A DNA stretch of 64,000 nucleotides from Gemmatimonadaceae bacterium. GTDB taxonomy: Bacteria > Gemmatimonadota > Gemmatimonadetes > Gemmatimonadales > Gemmatimonadaceae. The position numbers and the translations under genes are program-made. The notes beneath the pieces were generated by a model. It did not search any database. It had not been told where the DNA came from and was given only the letters and a program-made list of their open reading frames with translations. Below are positions 52,647 to 61,442 of the stretch, one piece after another (within the stretch, counting starts at the first letter, position 1; every line of letters starts with the position of its first letter). The stretch covers positions 25,923-89,922 of the forward strand of contig JBBJNV010000018.1 in NCBI GenBank assembly GCA_037721215.1, written 5' to 3'.

Positions 52647-55339
52647 GCCGGCCGACATCAACTCCCTTGATGCAGCAGTACAGGGAGATCAAGGATCGTC
52701 ATCAGAACGCGATCCTGTTTTTCAGAATGGGCGACTTTTACGAGATGTTCTATGAGGATGCCGAAGTTGCCTCGCGAGCGCTTGGGCTGACACTTACTTC
52801 GCGCAATAATGGGGGGTCAGCGGAGGTACCGCTGGCCGGTGTGCCGGTGAAGGCGGCGGGCGACTATCTTCGGCGCCTGGTGCAACAAGGCTTCAGGGTC
52901 TCGATCTGCGAGCAGACTGAAGATCCCAGACATGCGAAGGGAATCGTTCGGAGGGAAGTAGTCGAGACGATAACTCCGGGCGCCTCATTTGCCGACGACA
53001 TGCTCGATCGGGCCAGGAACAATTTTCTCTGCGCCGTATTTCCAGCGGGAGAGGCAGTGGGAATCGCGGCAGCGGACCTCTCGACCGGTGAGCTTCGACT
53101 CATTGTGTCAGCCACAGGCGACACTGATTCGGTGCTGTCCCGGCTTTCACCCCGGGAGATCCTCGTTGCGCGCAACGCTGGCGTGTTGTCACGGCTCGTT
53201 CAGCAGAATCGCGACGAGGGTGCGCTTGTAACCGAGCGGGAGCCATGGGAGTTTGATCCTGCACTCGCGTCGAGTGATCTCGCCCGTCAGTTCAATGTCG
53301 CGTCAGTGGAAGGACTCGGCATTGGGGAGCAGGATACACCGGCACTGGCAGCCGCCGGCGCGTTGATGCGGTACATGCACGAGCTGCAGCCAAGTGGTTT
53401 TCCGCATCTATCCCGGCCGAAGGTGGAACGGCCGGGCGCGACAATGCCGCTCGATGAAATGACCCGGCGCAATCTCGAGCTGGTGGAATCGTTGAGAGGG
53501 AGCGACACAGAGGGAACGCTGCTCTCGGTTCTCGATCGGACACTGACACCGATGGGTTCCCGGTTGCTCAGGCAGTGGATTCTAACGCCGCTGTGCAATC
53601 GGTTCGCGATAATGGCGCGTCTCGACTCCGTGTCGGTTTTCGCTTCTGAGTCGATCGCGCGCGAATCCCTGCGGGATGCCCTTGATGGTGTGCGCGATGT
53701 CGAACGCCTTGCGAGCAAGGCGGCCGCGGGCCGCGGTACTCCGCGGGACCTGCGCGCTCTTGGTGACTCGATTGCACGATTGCCGGATGTCTACGCCGTT
53801 CTCGAAGGCATGATTGGGGGGGTAGGGAATGACACTCTGCGGGCACCGCAATCAGGTATGCCTTCAGGCGACAACGGCAGTTCTCTGTCGCAGCTGATGG
53901 GGCGTTGGGACCAGTGCGCGGACCTGGCGCTGGATATCACGGACACGCTGGTGGAGCGTCCTCCCCTGACAATGGGGGAGGATCTGTGCATCCGTGCGGG
54001 AGTCGATGCGTCACTCGACGAGTGGCGGTTGCTTCGCGACGGCGGAAAAGATGCAATTGCGCGAATTCAGATGGATGAGCGAAGCCGCACCGGAATCAAC
54101 TCGCTGAAAGTTGGATACAACCGCGTCTTCGGCTATTACATCGAAATCACCAACACAAATTCACATCTTGTTCCGGCCCATTATCAGAGACGCCAGACCC
54201 TGACCGGTGCGGAGCGTTATGTAACTCCGGCACTCAAGGAGCACGAGGAAAAGGTCCTGACAGCGGCTGAACGAATCGAAGAACGCGAGCGTGATCTCTT
54301 CGAAGCACTGCGCAAACGTATCGGCGCGCAGGTAGCGCGCCTTCAGTGCGTTGCGCAGCTGATAGCGGAGCTCGATGTTCTCTCGACGCTGGCGGAGGTC
54401 GCGCAGCGGGAGGGATACGCGAGGCCCGACGTGGATGATGGGTTCGACCTCGATATTGTCGCTGGCCGGCATCCAGTAGTAGAGCGGATGATGGCGCGGG
54501 AAAAGTTCATTCCGAACGATGTCCGGCTACCGCTCGATGCGAGAATGATCATCCTGACCGGTCCGAACATGGCGGGCAAATCGACCATACTACGGCAGAT
54601 CGGGCTGATAGTCCTGATGGCGCAAATCGGCAGCTTCGTGCCGGCCGCGAGTGCACGGATAGGAATTGTTGACAGGCTGTTCACCCGGGTTGGTGCGAGT
54701 GACAATCTCGTGCGTGGGCAATCCACCTTCATGGTCGAAATGTCCGAAACGAGCGCCATCCTTCACTCGGCTACAGAAAAAAGCCTGGTGCTGCTGGACG
54801 AAATTGGCCGTGGTACATCGACCTACGACGGTGTGTCGATTGCGTGGTCGGTCAGCGAGTATCTGCATGACGAGGTGAAATGCAAGACGGTGTTCGCCAC
54901 CCATTATCATGAATTGACCCAGCTCACCGACAAATTAGTAGCAGCGTGCAACTATAGTGTGCAGGTGCGGGAGACTGGAGATCAGGTGCTGTTTCTGCAC
55001 CGGCTTGTTGCGGGAGGGGCGGATCGGTCGTACGGAATAGAGGTGGGACGACTTGCAGGACTTCCGCCCAGGGTGCTCGACAGAGCTAGAGCACTGCTCG
55101 CCTTTTTCGAGGGCGAACAGATTGTTTCGGCCTTGGGGGGCCGATCTGACAGGCAGGTCGATCCCTGTGGAGTAACGTCTTCTGCACCGTTGAAAACTCC
55201 GGGATCTCCGCAACTCGCCCTTTTCGGTACATCGAGTCCGATAGTGGAGGAGTTGAAATCGGTCAACCCCGACACTCTCACACCACTCGATGCACTGGTA
55301 CTCGTGAGTCGTCTCGTGGCCAGTGCAAGGCAGGGGTAG
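52643..55339 (+). CDS. mutS: DNA mismatch repair protein MutS
   Basis: An 898-residue MutS. Domain I carries the mismatch-reading FYE in FRMGDFYEMFYEDA. The lever and clamp region has NSLKVGYNRVFGYYIEITN. The ATPase has TGPNMAGKSTILRQIGL (Walker A), LLDEIGRGTSTYDG (Walker B) and FATHYHELTQL. The C-terminal tail ends with PLDALVLVSRLV, which aligns with the dimer/tetramer tail. GTG start overlaps the upstream stop. No mutL is seen in the window. Confidence 0.96.
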   Translation: MSRPTSTPLMQQYREIKDRHQNAILFFRMGDFYEMFYEDAEVASRALGLTLTSRNNGGSAEVPLAGVPVKAAGDYLRRLVQQGFRVSICEQTEDPRHAKGIVRREVVETITPGASFADDMLDRARNNFLCAVFPAGEAVGIAAADLSTGELRLIVSATGDTDSVLSRLSPREILVARNAGVLSRLVQQNRDEGALVTEREPWEFDPALASSDLARQFNVASVEGLGIGEQDTPALAAAGALMRYMHELQPSGFPHLSRPKVERPGATMPLDEMTRRNLELVESLRGSDTEGTLLSVLDRTLTPMGSRLLRQWILTPLCNRFAIMARLDSVSVFASESIARESLRDALDGVRDVERLASKAAAGRGTPRDLRALGDSIARLPDVYAVLEGMIGGVGNDTLRAPQSGMPSGDNGSSLSQLMGRWDQCADLALDITDTLVERPPLTMGEDLCIRAGVDASLDEWRLLRDGGKDAIARIQMDERSRTGINSLKVGYNRVFGYYIEITNTNSHLVPAHYQRRQTLTGAERYVTPALKEHEEKVLTAAERIEERERDLFEALRKRIGAQVARLQCVAQLIAELDVLSTLAEVAQREGYARPDVDDGFDLDIVAGRHPVVERMMAREKFIPNDVRLPLDARMIILTGPNMAGKSTILRQIGLIVLMAQIGSFVPAASARIGIVDRLFTRVGASDNLVRGQSTFMVEMSETSAILHSATEKSLVLLDEIGRGTSTYDGVSIAWSVSEYLHDEVKCKTVFATHYHELTQLTDKLVAACNYSVQVRETGDQVLFLHRLVAGGADRSYGIEVGRLAGLPPRVLDRARALLAFFEGEQIVSALGGRSDRQVDPCGVTSSAPLKTPGSPQLALFGTSSPIVEELKSVNPDTLTPLDALVLVSRLVASARQG

Positions 55340-55345
55340 ATTATC

Positions 55346-55819
55346 GTGATGCACACGAAGTTCAGTCTGGCAGTAGCAGGAATTCTTCTGGTATTGTCGC
55401 TTGGCGCCTGCAGCAACGGTGATGAGACGATTAAAGGATCGTTACCTGGCGTAGGTCCAAGGCCGGATGTCCTGCCGGTAATGCTCAACAAGGAGCTTCC
55501 ATTTCGGTACCCGCCTTCGCTTTATGCAAAGAAAGTCCAGGCGAATGTGACGTTGCGGGTATTTATCGATCAGGAAGGTCAGGTGGTGAGCGATTCCACC
55601 CACGTCGCCGAGACGTCTGGCATTCCTTCGCTCGACTCGGCGGCGGTAAAGGGCTCGAAGGAACTCCGGTTCGTTCCTGCACAGACTCGCGGACAGCCCG
55701 TGCCGGTTTCGATCCTGTTTCCCGTATTTTTCCGGCATCCGGAGGCGACGCCGCTCCCGGGAGACACTGTGCTCGGTAAATCAGGGAGCGCGAGTCCGGC
55801 GACTGGCGCGAAGCGCTGA
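55346..55819 (+). CDS. TonB C-terminal-domain lipoprotein
   Basis: A 157-residue protein with a lipoprotein signal (LVLSLGACSN) and a TonB-type C-terminal domain: ANVTLRVFIDQEGQVVSDS, SGIPSLDSAAVKGSKELRFVPAQ and GQPVPVSILFPVFF. Because the anchor is a lipid rather than a membrane helix, it is unlikely to be a classical ExbBD-coupled TonB. The GTG at 55346 is directly followed by ATG 55349. Its stop shares one base with the start of the next gene (TGATG). Confidence 0.8.
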   Translation: MMHTKFSLAVAGILLVLSLGACSNGDETIKGSLPGVGPRPDVLPVMLNKELPFRYPPSLYAKKVQANVTLRVFIDQEGQVVSDSTHVAETSGIPSLDSAAVKGSKELRFVPAQTRGQPVPVSILFPVFFRHPEATPLPGDTVLGKSGSASPATGAKR

Positions 55820-57216
55820 TGGCGAGTGTAGAGCGCAACAGGCGTCCCTACGATAGCGTCACGGATACGATCGGATGGACCCCGCTGATCCGGCTGAACG
55901 CGGTAACGCGCGGAATTCGTACGCCGGTTTACGGGAAAGCAGAGTTCTTCAATCCGGGCGGTTCTCTCAAGGACCGGATCGCGATCCCGATCATCGATCA
56001 GGCGGAGCGGACAGGGAAGCTGAAGCCGGGCGGGATCATCGTCGAAGGCACGAGTGGGAATACCGGAACCGCGCTGGCGATCGCTGCGGCACTTCGGGGC
56101 TATAAGTGCATCTTTACGATGCCGGACAAGATGTCCCAGGAAAAAGTCCGGCTGCTGAGAGCGTTTGGGGCCGAGGTGATCATTACGCCGACGGCGGTTC
56201 CTCCGGATCATCCGGATAGCTATGTGATGATGGCAAAGCGGATTGCAGCGCAAACGCCAAACGCCGTGCTGGCGGACCAGTTCTACAATGATGCAAATCC
56301 TCAGGCTCACTATGACTTGACGGGGCCGGAGTTGTGGGAGCAAACGGAGGGACGCATAACCCACTTCGTGTCTGGGGCCGGCACCGGTGGGACGATTACC
56401 GGTGTGGGGCGCTATCTGAAAGAGCGTAACCCCTCGATCAAAATAATTGCCGGAGACCCCGTCGGCTCTATTCTGGCTGATTACTGGCGGACAGATGGCA
56501 CAGAAAAAAGAGAGGGTGTGCCGTACAAGATTGAGGGAATAGGACAGGACAAGATTCCAGGAACTCTGGATATGAGTGTCATTGACGACTACCGGACAGT
56601 GAGCGACAAGGAATCGTTTGCGATGGCGCGTCGGCTGACCCGGGAGGAAGGCCTTTTCGTCGGCGGATCGTCAGGCCTGATTGCCGTCGTTGCGCTCAAG
56701 GTGGCCCGCGAGATCGACGACCCGGAGGCGTTTGTCGTGACGGTGCTTTGCGACACGGGCGAGCGATATCTGTCGAAAGTCTACAACGACGAGTGGATGA
56801 GAGAGAACCAGCTTCTTGATTCGGCGCGCGTCACTCTCATGCATGTGCTCGACCGAAAGGAAGGAGAAGCGCCAACGATCGTCAGTACCGCCCCGGGCAC
56901 GACGGTAAGGCAGGCTTTGGGTCTGATGGCGCTGCACGACATTTCACAACTGCCGGTGATGGAACTGCGGAACTGTGTGGGTTCGGTCAGTGACTGGTCA
57001 CTGTCGCAAAAGAGTCTCGAGAATCCCCAGCTACTCGACGCTACCGTGAGTGAGATAATGGATTCGCCCTTTCCCACGGTAGATGCGGATCAGCAGGTTG
57101 ACAGCGTTGTTAAACTGCTCTCGAAATCGAATCCTGCGGTGCTTGTCCAGAGCAACGGCACGATACAGGGGATAGTGACCCGGTCTGACATGTTGCATTT
57201 CATGATGGCGCGGTAA
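55819..57216 (+). CDS. cystathionine beta-synthase
   Basis: A 465-residue PLP enzyme of fold type II with C-terminal CBS domains. The PLP lysine is in NPGGSLKDRIA near residue 54, the substrate loop is TSGNTGTALAIA, and the phosphate-binding loop is SGAGTGGTITGVG. Two CBS motifs occupy about residues 330-460 (LDATVSEIMDSPFPTV, GTIQGIVTRSDMLHFM). It condenses serine and homocysteine to cystathionine; a cysteine synthase activity is the alternative, but the CBS pair favours the former. It overlaps the previous gene by one base. Confidence 0.9.
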   Translation: MASVERNRRPYDSVTDTIGWTPLIRLNAVTRGIRTPVYGKAEFFNPGGSLKDRIAIPIIDQAERTGKLKPGGIIVEGTSGNTGTALAIAAALRGYKCIFTMPDKMSQEKVRLLRAFGAEVIITPTAVPPDHPDSYVMMAKRIAAQTPNAVLADQFYNDANPQAHYDLTGPELWEQTEGRITHFVSGAGTGGTITGVGRYLKERNPSIKIIAGDPVGSILADYWRTDGTEKREGVPYKIEGIGQDKIPGTLDMSVIDDYRTVSDKESFAMARRLTREEGLFVGGSSGLIAVVALKVAREIDDPEAFVVTVLCDTGERYLSKVYNDEWMRENQLLDSARVTLMHVLDRKEGEAPTIVSTAPGTTVRQALGLMALHDISQLPVMELRNCVGSVSDWSLSQKSLENPQLLDATVSEIMDSPFPTVDADQQVDSVVKLLSKSNPAVLVQSNGTIQGIVTRSDMLHFMMAR

Positions 57217-57231
57217 AGGAGCGAGACGCGG

Positions 57232-58248
57232 TTGAAGATCACTGTTCTGATGGGCGGGGCTTCCTCCGAGCGTAACGTCTCTCTTGCTTCGGGTCTCAGG
57301 ATTGTCGAGGCATTGCGTTCGCGCGGACATGAAGTGATCGCGTTCGATCCATCCAATGGGGCGATAAGTGAAGAGGATCTCAGGGAACTCGCCGCGGGAG
57401 GCGTAGGAACCGAGCCACCGTCGCTTGAAGCCCTGGCACAATCGACGGGCGGATCATTCCTGCCTGCACTCGAGACGTTGCCCGAGATTGCGAACGCGGA
57501 TGTCGTGTTTCTGGCGCTGCATGGCGGACAGGGCGAAGATGGCACGCTGCAGGCGCTGCTGGATATGGCCCGAGTGAAATACACGGGGAGCGGACATTTG
57601 TCGAGCGCTCTGGCCATGGATAAGGATCTTTCCAAGAAGCTCTTCAGGACGGCAGGGGTTCAGACGGCCGAATGGCTGATGGCCCCCGCATCGGTGGAGG
57701 AGGTTGAGCGAGCGCTCGGATTCCCGGTCGTGGTAAAACCATCGAAGCAGGGATCCACGGTGGGACTGACAGTTGTCAAGGCAAGAGAGCAATTACTGCC
57801 CGCGATCGAGGAGGCGTGGCGGTATGATGACGAGGTGATGATCGAAAAGTTTATTCCCGGACGGGAGCTTACGGTCGGGATCCTTGGAAACAGCGCACTG
57901 CCGGTCGGCGAGATAAAACCGGTCCATGAGATATACGACTACGAATGCAAGTACACTCCGGGAATGGCGAGCGAGGAATTTCCCGCTCAACTAACGGAGG
58001 AGGAAACATCTCGGGTTCAGGGTCAGGCAGTGGCTGCCTTCAGCTCACTCAAGCTCAGGGGCTACGCGCGTATTGACTTCCGCCTGGCAGCATCCGAGGA
58101 TGCAGAGGGTCGGGGAGAGTTTTATTGCCTCGAGGCAAATACGTTGCCCGGGATGACGGAACTCAGTCTCATACCGCAGGGAGCTGCGGCGATGGGAATG
58201 TCATTTCCCGACCTATGTGTAGAGATCGTGCGTCTGGCACAGAGCTGA
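57232..58248 (+). CDS. ddl: D-alanine--D-alanine ligase
   Basis: A 338-residue ATP-grasp ligase for peptidoglycan precursor synthesis. It has VLMGGASSERNVSLASG at the N-terminus, ALHGGQGEDGTLQALLD, FPVVVKPSKQGSTVGLT (ATP-binding lysine), EKFIPGRELTVGILG and CLEANTLPGMTELSLIPQ (metal and substrate site). TTG start at 57232 with GGAG about ten bases upstream. Confidence 0.94.
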   Translation: MKITVLMGGASSERNVSLASGLRIVEALRSRGHEVIAFDPSNGAISEEDLRELAAGGVGTEPPSLEALAQSTGGSFLPALETLPEIANADVVFLALHGGQGEDGTLQALLDMARVKYTGSGHLSSALAMDKDLSKKLFRTAGVQTAEWLMAPASVEEVERALGFPVVVKPSKQGSTVGLTVVKAREQLLPAIEEAWRYDDEVMIEKFIPGRELTVGILGNSALPVGEIKPVHEIYDYECKYTPGMASEEFPAQLTEEETSRVQGQAVAAFSSLKLRGYARIDFRLAASEDAEGRGEFYCLEANTLPGMTELSLIPQGAAAMGMSFPDLCVEIVRLAQS

Positions 58249-58307
58249 GGAACCGCGCGGCACGGTCTGTGTTATAAAAGGTCTTCCCTCGTTGTAGCCA
58301 GGTTTGA

Positions 58308-59261
58308 ATGTCCGACACCACCTTCGACTCGTCTTCGCGCCCCCGAATCACGCCAGCCGTGCAATGGCTGATAGCGGCGAATGTGGGCATTTATTTCCTT
58401 CAGCTCACGCTGGTGCGAGCCGGGGATGTCTTCGGCATACTGGGTCTTTCGGGAGACAGGTTTCCATCTGCCTGGTGGACACTGGTCACCTACATGTTCG
58501 TGCATGGCGGGCTGTTGCACCTCGTGTTCAACATGCTTTCACTGTGGATGTTCGGGCCACGGGTGGAAAGCCTGTGGGGTGCAAGGGGCTTCGTCTATTT
58601 CTTTTTGTGGTGTGGCATCGGTGGGGGTGTGGCTCATCTGCTGCTGCAGGGCGATGCCGGGCTCGTCGGGGCGTCCGCTGCAGTCATCGGTGTGCTCCTC
58701 GCATATGCCCTGAGGTGGCCGGACGAAGAGGTTTATGTCTTCGGCGTGATACCGATGAAAACTCGGTGGCTGGTGGTATGGCTCGCGCTAATCAATCTTG
58801 CAATGGGTATATCCTCGGCGAAGAGCGGCTCGGGGATCGGCTGGTGGGCCCACCTGGGCGGGCTTGCATTCGGGTGGATATACCTGCGCGTGTCCGCGTT
58901 TGGTGGCCTGGATAATTTCCGCCGGTGGGTGTCACCGGTTCCTGACGAGCCGGAAGATGCGATCAGAGCGGTTCCGAGGGTGAGGCCGCGGGAGCGAGAG
59001 AGAGATCGCGAGCGGGACCGCGGGCGGCATGGCGACGGAATAGATGAGGTAGTGGCGAAAAGCAACGCAGTGGTGGCGAAGCCGCTTCGGCCGACGACGT
59101 TGCCGCGTTCCAGTGACGAAGGTGTTCGCCAATCCGCTGAACGCCTCGACACGGTGCTGGACAAGATATCGAAGCACGGGATTGAAAGTCTCACAAGCGA
59201 GGAGCTGTGGGTGCTCGACAACATGTCAAAGAAGTTGCGCGGACCTGACCAGCACGATTGA
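58308..59261 (+). CDS. rhomboid-family intramembrane serine protease
   Basis: A 317-residue membrane protease. The catalytic Ser is in LVGASAAVIG, the catalytic His in GWWAHLGGLAFGW, and FVHGGLLHLVFNML and MFGPRVESLWG are typical of the family. The first six membrane segments fill about residues 20-205. After them comes a cytoplasmic tail with the strongly charged run RPRERERDRERDRGR and a C-terminal helix with LTSEELWVLDNMSKKLR. The tail's role is unknown. Confidence 0.9.
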   Translation: MSDTTFDSSSRPRITPAVQWLIAANVGIYFLQLTLVRAGDVFGILGLSGDRFPSAWWTLVTYMFVHGGLLHLVFNMLSLWMFGPRVESLWGARGFVYFFLWCGIGGGVAHLLLQGDAGLVGASAAVIGVLLAYALRWPDEEVYVFGVIPMKTRWLVVWLALINLAMGISSAKSGSGIGWWAHLGGLAFGWIYLRVSAFGGLDNFRRWVSPVPDEPEDAIRAVPRVRPRERERDRERDRGRHGDGIDEVVAKSNAVVAKPLRPTTLPRSSDEGVRQSAERLDTVLDKISKHGIESLTSEELWVLDNMSKKLRGPDQHD

Positions 59262-59291
59262 AACGCTTTCCGCATTCGTGCATTGTTCGTG

Positions 59292-59693
59292 ATGCCGAAG
59301 CCGGAACTGCTCGAGACGTTCGCGAATCCCTACGCGGACCGTGATTACGAAATTCACATGGATTGCAACGAGTTCACTTCGCTCTGCCCGTTAGGGGGGA
59401 TCGAGAGTGACGCTGAAGAACTCGCGCTGCTGACAGGGGGAGCTCCGGATTTCGGGATTATCCGGATTACATACGTTCCCGCGGAACTTTGCCTGGAGCT
59501 GAAGAGCCTCAAATTCTATCTCTGGAGCTTCCGTAACGACGGGATTTTCTATGAGCGAGCGGTGAACCGGATCCTTGACGACCTGGTTGGTGCGGTGAAC
59601 CCGAAATGGATGCGGGTGGCGGGGGACTTCAACCTCCGTGGCGGGATCAAGTCAGTGATCACGGCGGCACACGGGAATAACAGCCTCCGGTGA
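59292..59693 (+). CDS. queF: NADPH-dependent 7-cyano-7-deazaguanine reductase QueF
   Basis: A 133-residue member of the short QueF type (preQ0 to preQ1, queuosine pathway). The catalytic Cys is in FTSLCP (Cys32). LELKSLKFYLWSFRN is the QueF signature, and GDFNLRGGI is near the end. Between CP and PDFG, where homologues have about four residues, this protein has about 18, including ESDAEELALL. ATG at 59292 is preferred over a TTG nine bases upstream. Confidence 0.9.
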   Translation: MPKPELLETFANPYADRDYEIHMDCNEFTSLCPLGGIESDAEELALLTGGAPDFGIIRITYVPAELCLELKSLKFYLWSFRNDGIFYERAVNRILDDLVGAVNPKWMRVAGDFNLRGGIKSVITAAHGNNSLR

Positions 59694-59741
59694 TGCCCAG
59701 GTAGCGACTGCTATAGTAGCAATCTGTTACTAATGGGCATC
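59692..59741 (+). terminator. inverted repeat at the queF 3' end
   Basis: GATGCCCA, which overlaps the queF stop, pairs with TGGGCATC 34 bases later. Inside, GTAGC pairs with GTTAC, and TGCTA-TAG-TAGCA forms a tip hairpin. There is no T-run afterwards. It could stop transcription or protect the 3' end. The rest of 59742-59849 shows nothing recognisable. Confidence 0.45.
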
Positions 59742-59849
59742 TCCGCCTGCCTGTGAGTTCGGCCTAAATCACCCGGTCCCGGGGCCAATTGGTTGGACTG
59801 GTGTGCATCGGTTGATCCAACGGCGCAACATCGGCTTCAGCCACCGGTG

Positions 59850-59984
59850 TTACTGAAAGATTCCGAACTGTCCGAGAATGAGCCACAGGATGACAAAAAC
59901 GATGACGGTGCCGAAGCAGCCACAGCCGCCACCGAGTTTTTTGGCGCCGTAGCCGGCGGCGAGGCCGCGAAGGAGTTTGCTCAT
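59850..59984 (-). CDS. 44-residue glycine/cysteine-rich membrane protein
   Basis: ATG at 59984 opens MSKLLRGLAAGYGAKKLGGG, followed by CGCFGTVIVFVILWLILGQF and a short end, closing at TAA 59850. The positive N-terminus, GGGCGCFG turn and single 14-18 residue membrane helix are coherent, and the composition is not random. The CGC pair could bind metal or lipid. No family name is known to me. It lies just downstream of the ankyrin gene on the same strand. Confidence 0.6.
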   Translation of the reverse strand: MSKLLRGLAAGYGAKKLGGGCGCFGTVIVFVILWLILGQFGIFQ

Positions 59985-60064
59985 CGTTTGTTCGTTGGAT
60001 CGGAAGGCCTGCCAGCGTGGGCCGAGTTGAGACGGACCCGTGAAAGACAGGTGTATCGCAGGAG

Positions 60065-60718
60065 TTATACCGGGAGAAGCAGCGCAGCCGCCTGCTCGTG
60101 ACCTCGAGCGGTTGCCATCGCCGCCGGCGTGGTGCCGTCGCCCATCCGAGCGGCTGCGTTCGCTCCGCGGGTTATCAACGTCCGGATCAGGGAATCAACT
60201 CCACGGGATGCAGCGAGATGCAGAGGTGTCACTCCATGAGAAGCGCGAGCGTTGACATCTGCGCCTGCGTCCAGCAGGAGAACGACGATATCCTCGTTTC
60301 CTGTTCCGGCCAGCGCTGCGCAAAGCGGCGTATTGGCGGTGGAATTTGTGGAAAGGGCATCGACTTCTGCACCCTGCGTTATGAGAAGACGCGCCGCTTC
60401 GGGTTGGCCGAAGAAAGCGGCCAGATGCAGGGGGGTCCATCCGTCGAAGCTTCTCGTACGGGTTGATGCACCCCGATCGAGTAACTCACCGAGGCGGCCC
60501 TGGTCTCCAAGCGCAGCCGCTTCACAGACATCAAACTCGGCTCCGCGGGCTATCCGGGCGGCCAGCCTGGATTTCCCGCGGTAGAGGGCCATGAGCACCG
60601 GGCTTTCTCCGTTCGGCCCCTTTCCGCGTGCTGCCTCGGGGTAAGCATCGAGAATTTCCAGCGCCGCGCCGTCATCATTCGCCTGCAGCGCGTCGAGCAG
60701 CTTAGCGGTGACATCCAT
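60065..60718 (-). CDS. ankyrin-repeat protein
   Basis: A 217-residue protein made of ankyrin repeats. Clear units are DGWTPLHLAAFFGQPEAARL, NTPLCAALAGTGNEDIVVLL, HGVTPLHLAASRGVDSLIRT and DGTTPAAMATARGHEQAAAL. The N-terminal 60 residues form a less regular cap. ATG at 60718 (MDVTAKLLDAL) is preferred over an upstream ATG with a non-family extension. It probably mediates protein-protein contacts. It is divergent from the MarR gene. Confidence 0.85.
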   Translation of the reverse strand: MDVTAKLLDALQANDDGAALEILDAYPEAARGKGPNGESPVLMALYRGKSRLAARIARGAEFDVCEAAALGDQGRLGELLDRGASTRTRSFDGWTPLHLAAFFGQPEAARLLITQGAEVDALSTNSTANTPLCAALAGTGNEDIVVLLLDAGADVNARASHGVTPLHLAASRGVDSLIRTLITRGANAAARMGDGTTPAAMATARGHEQAAALLLPV

Positions 60719-60801
60719 GAAAAGACCCCGGGCGTTGCCGCGAACCAGCCAAGGCGGCTCGCGACGTGTGGGTAAGTGCAGCCAGCCGTGACTGGAACAA
60801 C

Positions 60802-60814
60802 TTAGCATTGCTAA
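60802..60814. promoter_or_regulatory. MarR-type operator
   Basis: TTAGCA-T-TGCTAA is a perfect 13-base inverted repeat with a one-base centre. The half-site resembles those bound by MarR regulators. It lies 12 bases before the ATG of the MarR gene, in the path of any promoter for that gene, and between two divergent genes, so autoregulation is likely. Confidence 0.6.
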
Positions 60815-60826
60815 CTATATTTGAAT

Positions 60827-61339
60827 ATGGCGAACGCCAAACCAGCACGCAAGGCCACGCACCTGCCGACCGGCGTGGAGCACGAACACGTGTCGGCAGC
60901 AGCCAGCGAGAGCGCCAATCGGCTTCATTCTCTGGCTATTCACATGTTGCGGCAATTGCGCCGAGAGGACGATGTATCCGGACTCAGCGCACCGCGTCTT
61001 TCAGCGTTGTCGGTCATCGTGTTCGCTGGGCCCATAAATCTCACAGCGCTTGCAGCTGCTGAGCAGGTAAGGGCACCGACCATGAGCCGGCTGGTGCGAG
61101 CGCTTGAGGCGGAGGGTCTCGTTCGACGCAAGGGAGACGCCCTCGACGGACGCGTCGCGTACTTTCGCGCGACCCCGAAGGGTACGCGCCTGCTGCACGC
61201 CGGTAGAGATCGCCGTGTTGCAGCACTCGCGCGGGCAGTTGACACTCTCCCGGTTGTGGAGCGGAGAGCCCTTCAGAAAGCACTCGGAGTGCTGGAGGTG
61301 CTCGTGAGCTCCCTTGCCCGCCGACAACGGAAAAGGTAG
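60827..61339 (+). CDS. MarR-family transcriptional regulator
   Basis: A 170-residue winged-helix regulator. LHSLAIHMLRQLRR starts the dimer helices, LTALAAAEQVRAPTMSRLVRALEAEGLV is the recognition helix region, and GDALDGRVAYFRATPKG is the wing, with the usual D-R pair. A TTG six bases upstream is an alternative start. The likely operator is at 60802. A candidate target is the serine hydrolase gene downstream or the ankyrin gene opposite. Confidence 0.9.
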   Translation: MANAKPARKATHLPTGVEHEHVSAAASESANRLHSLAIHMLRQLRREDDVSGLSAPRLSALSVIVFAGPINLTALAAAEQVRAPTMSRLVRALEAEGLVRRKGDALDGRVAYFRATPKGTRLLHAGRDRRVAALARAVDTLPVVERRALQKALGVLEVLVSSLARRQRKR

Positions 61340-61442
61340 AGCAAGGAGCTTCAAACCATTCGGACCCGGATCGACTCCAACCGTTCCGGCAACTAACACT
61401 GAAGGCGCCGAGGCACACCTGAACATGTGATGAGGGTATCGA

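Noticed and set aside
59793..60101. 102-codon plus-strand frame after queF
   Set aside because: It overlaps the 44-residue membrane protein and the end of the ankyrin gene, both better supported on the minus strand.
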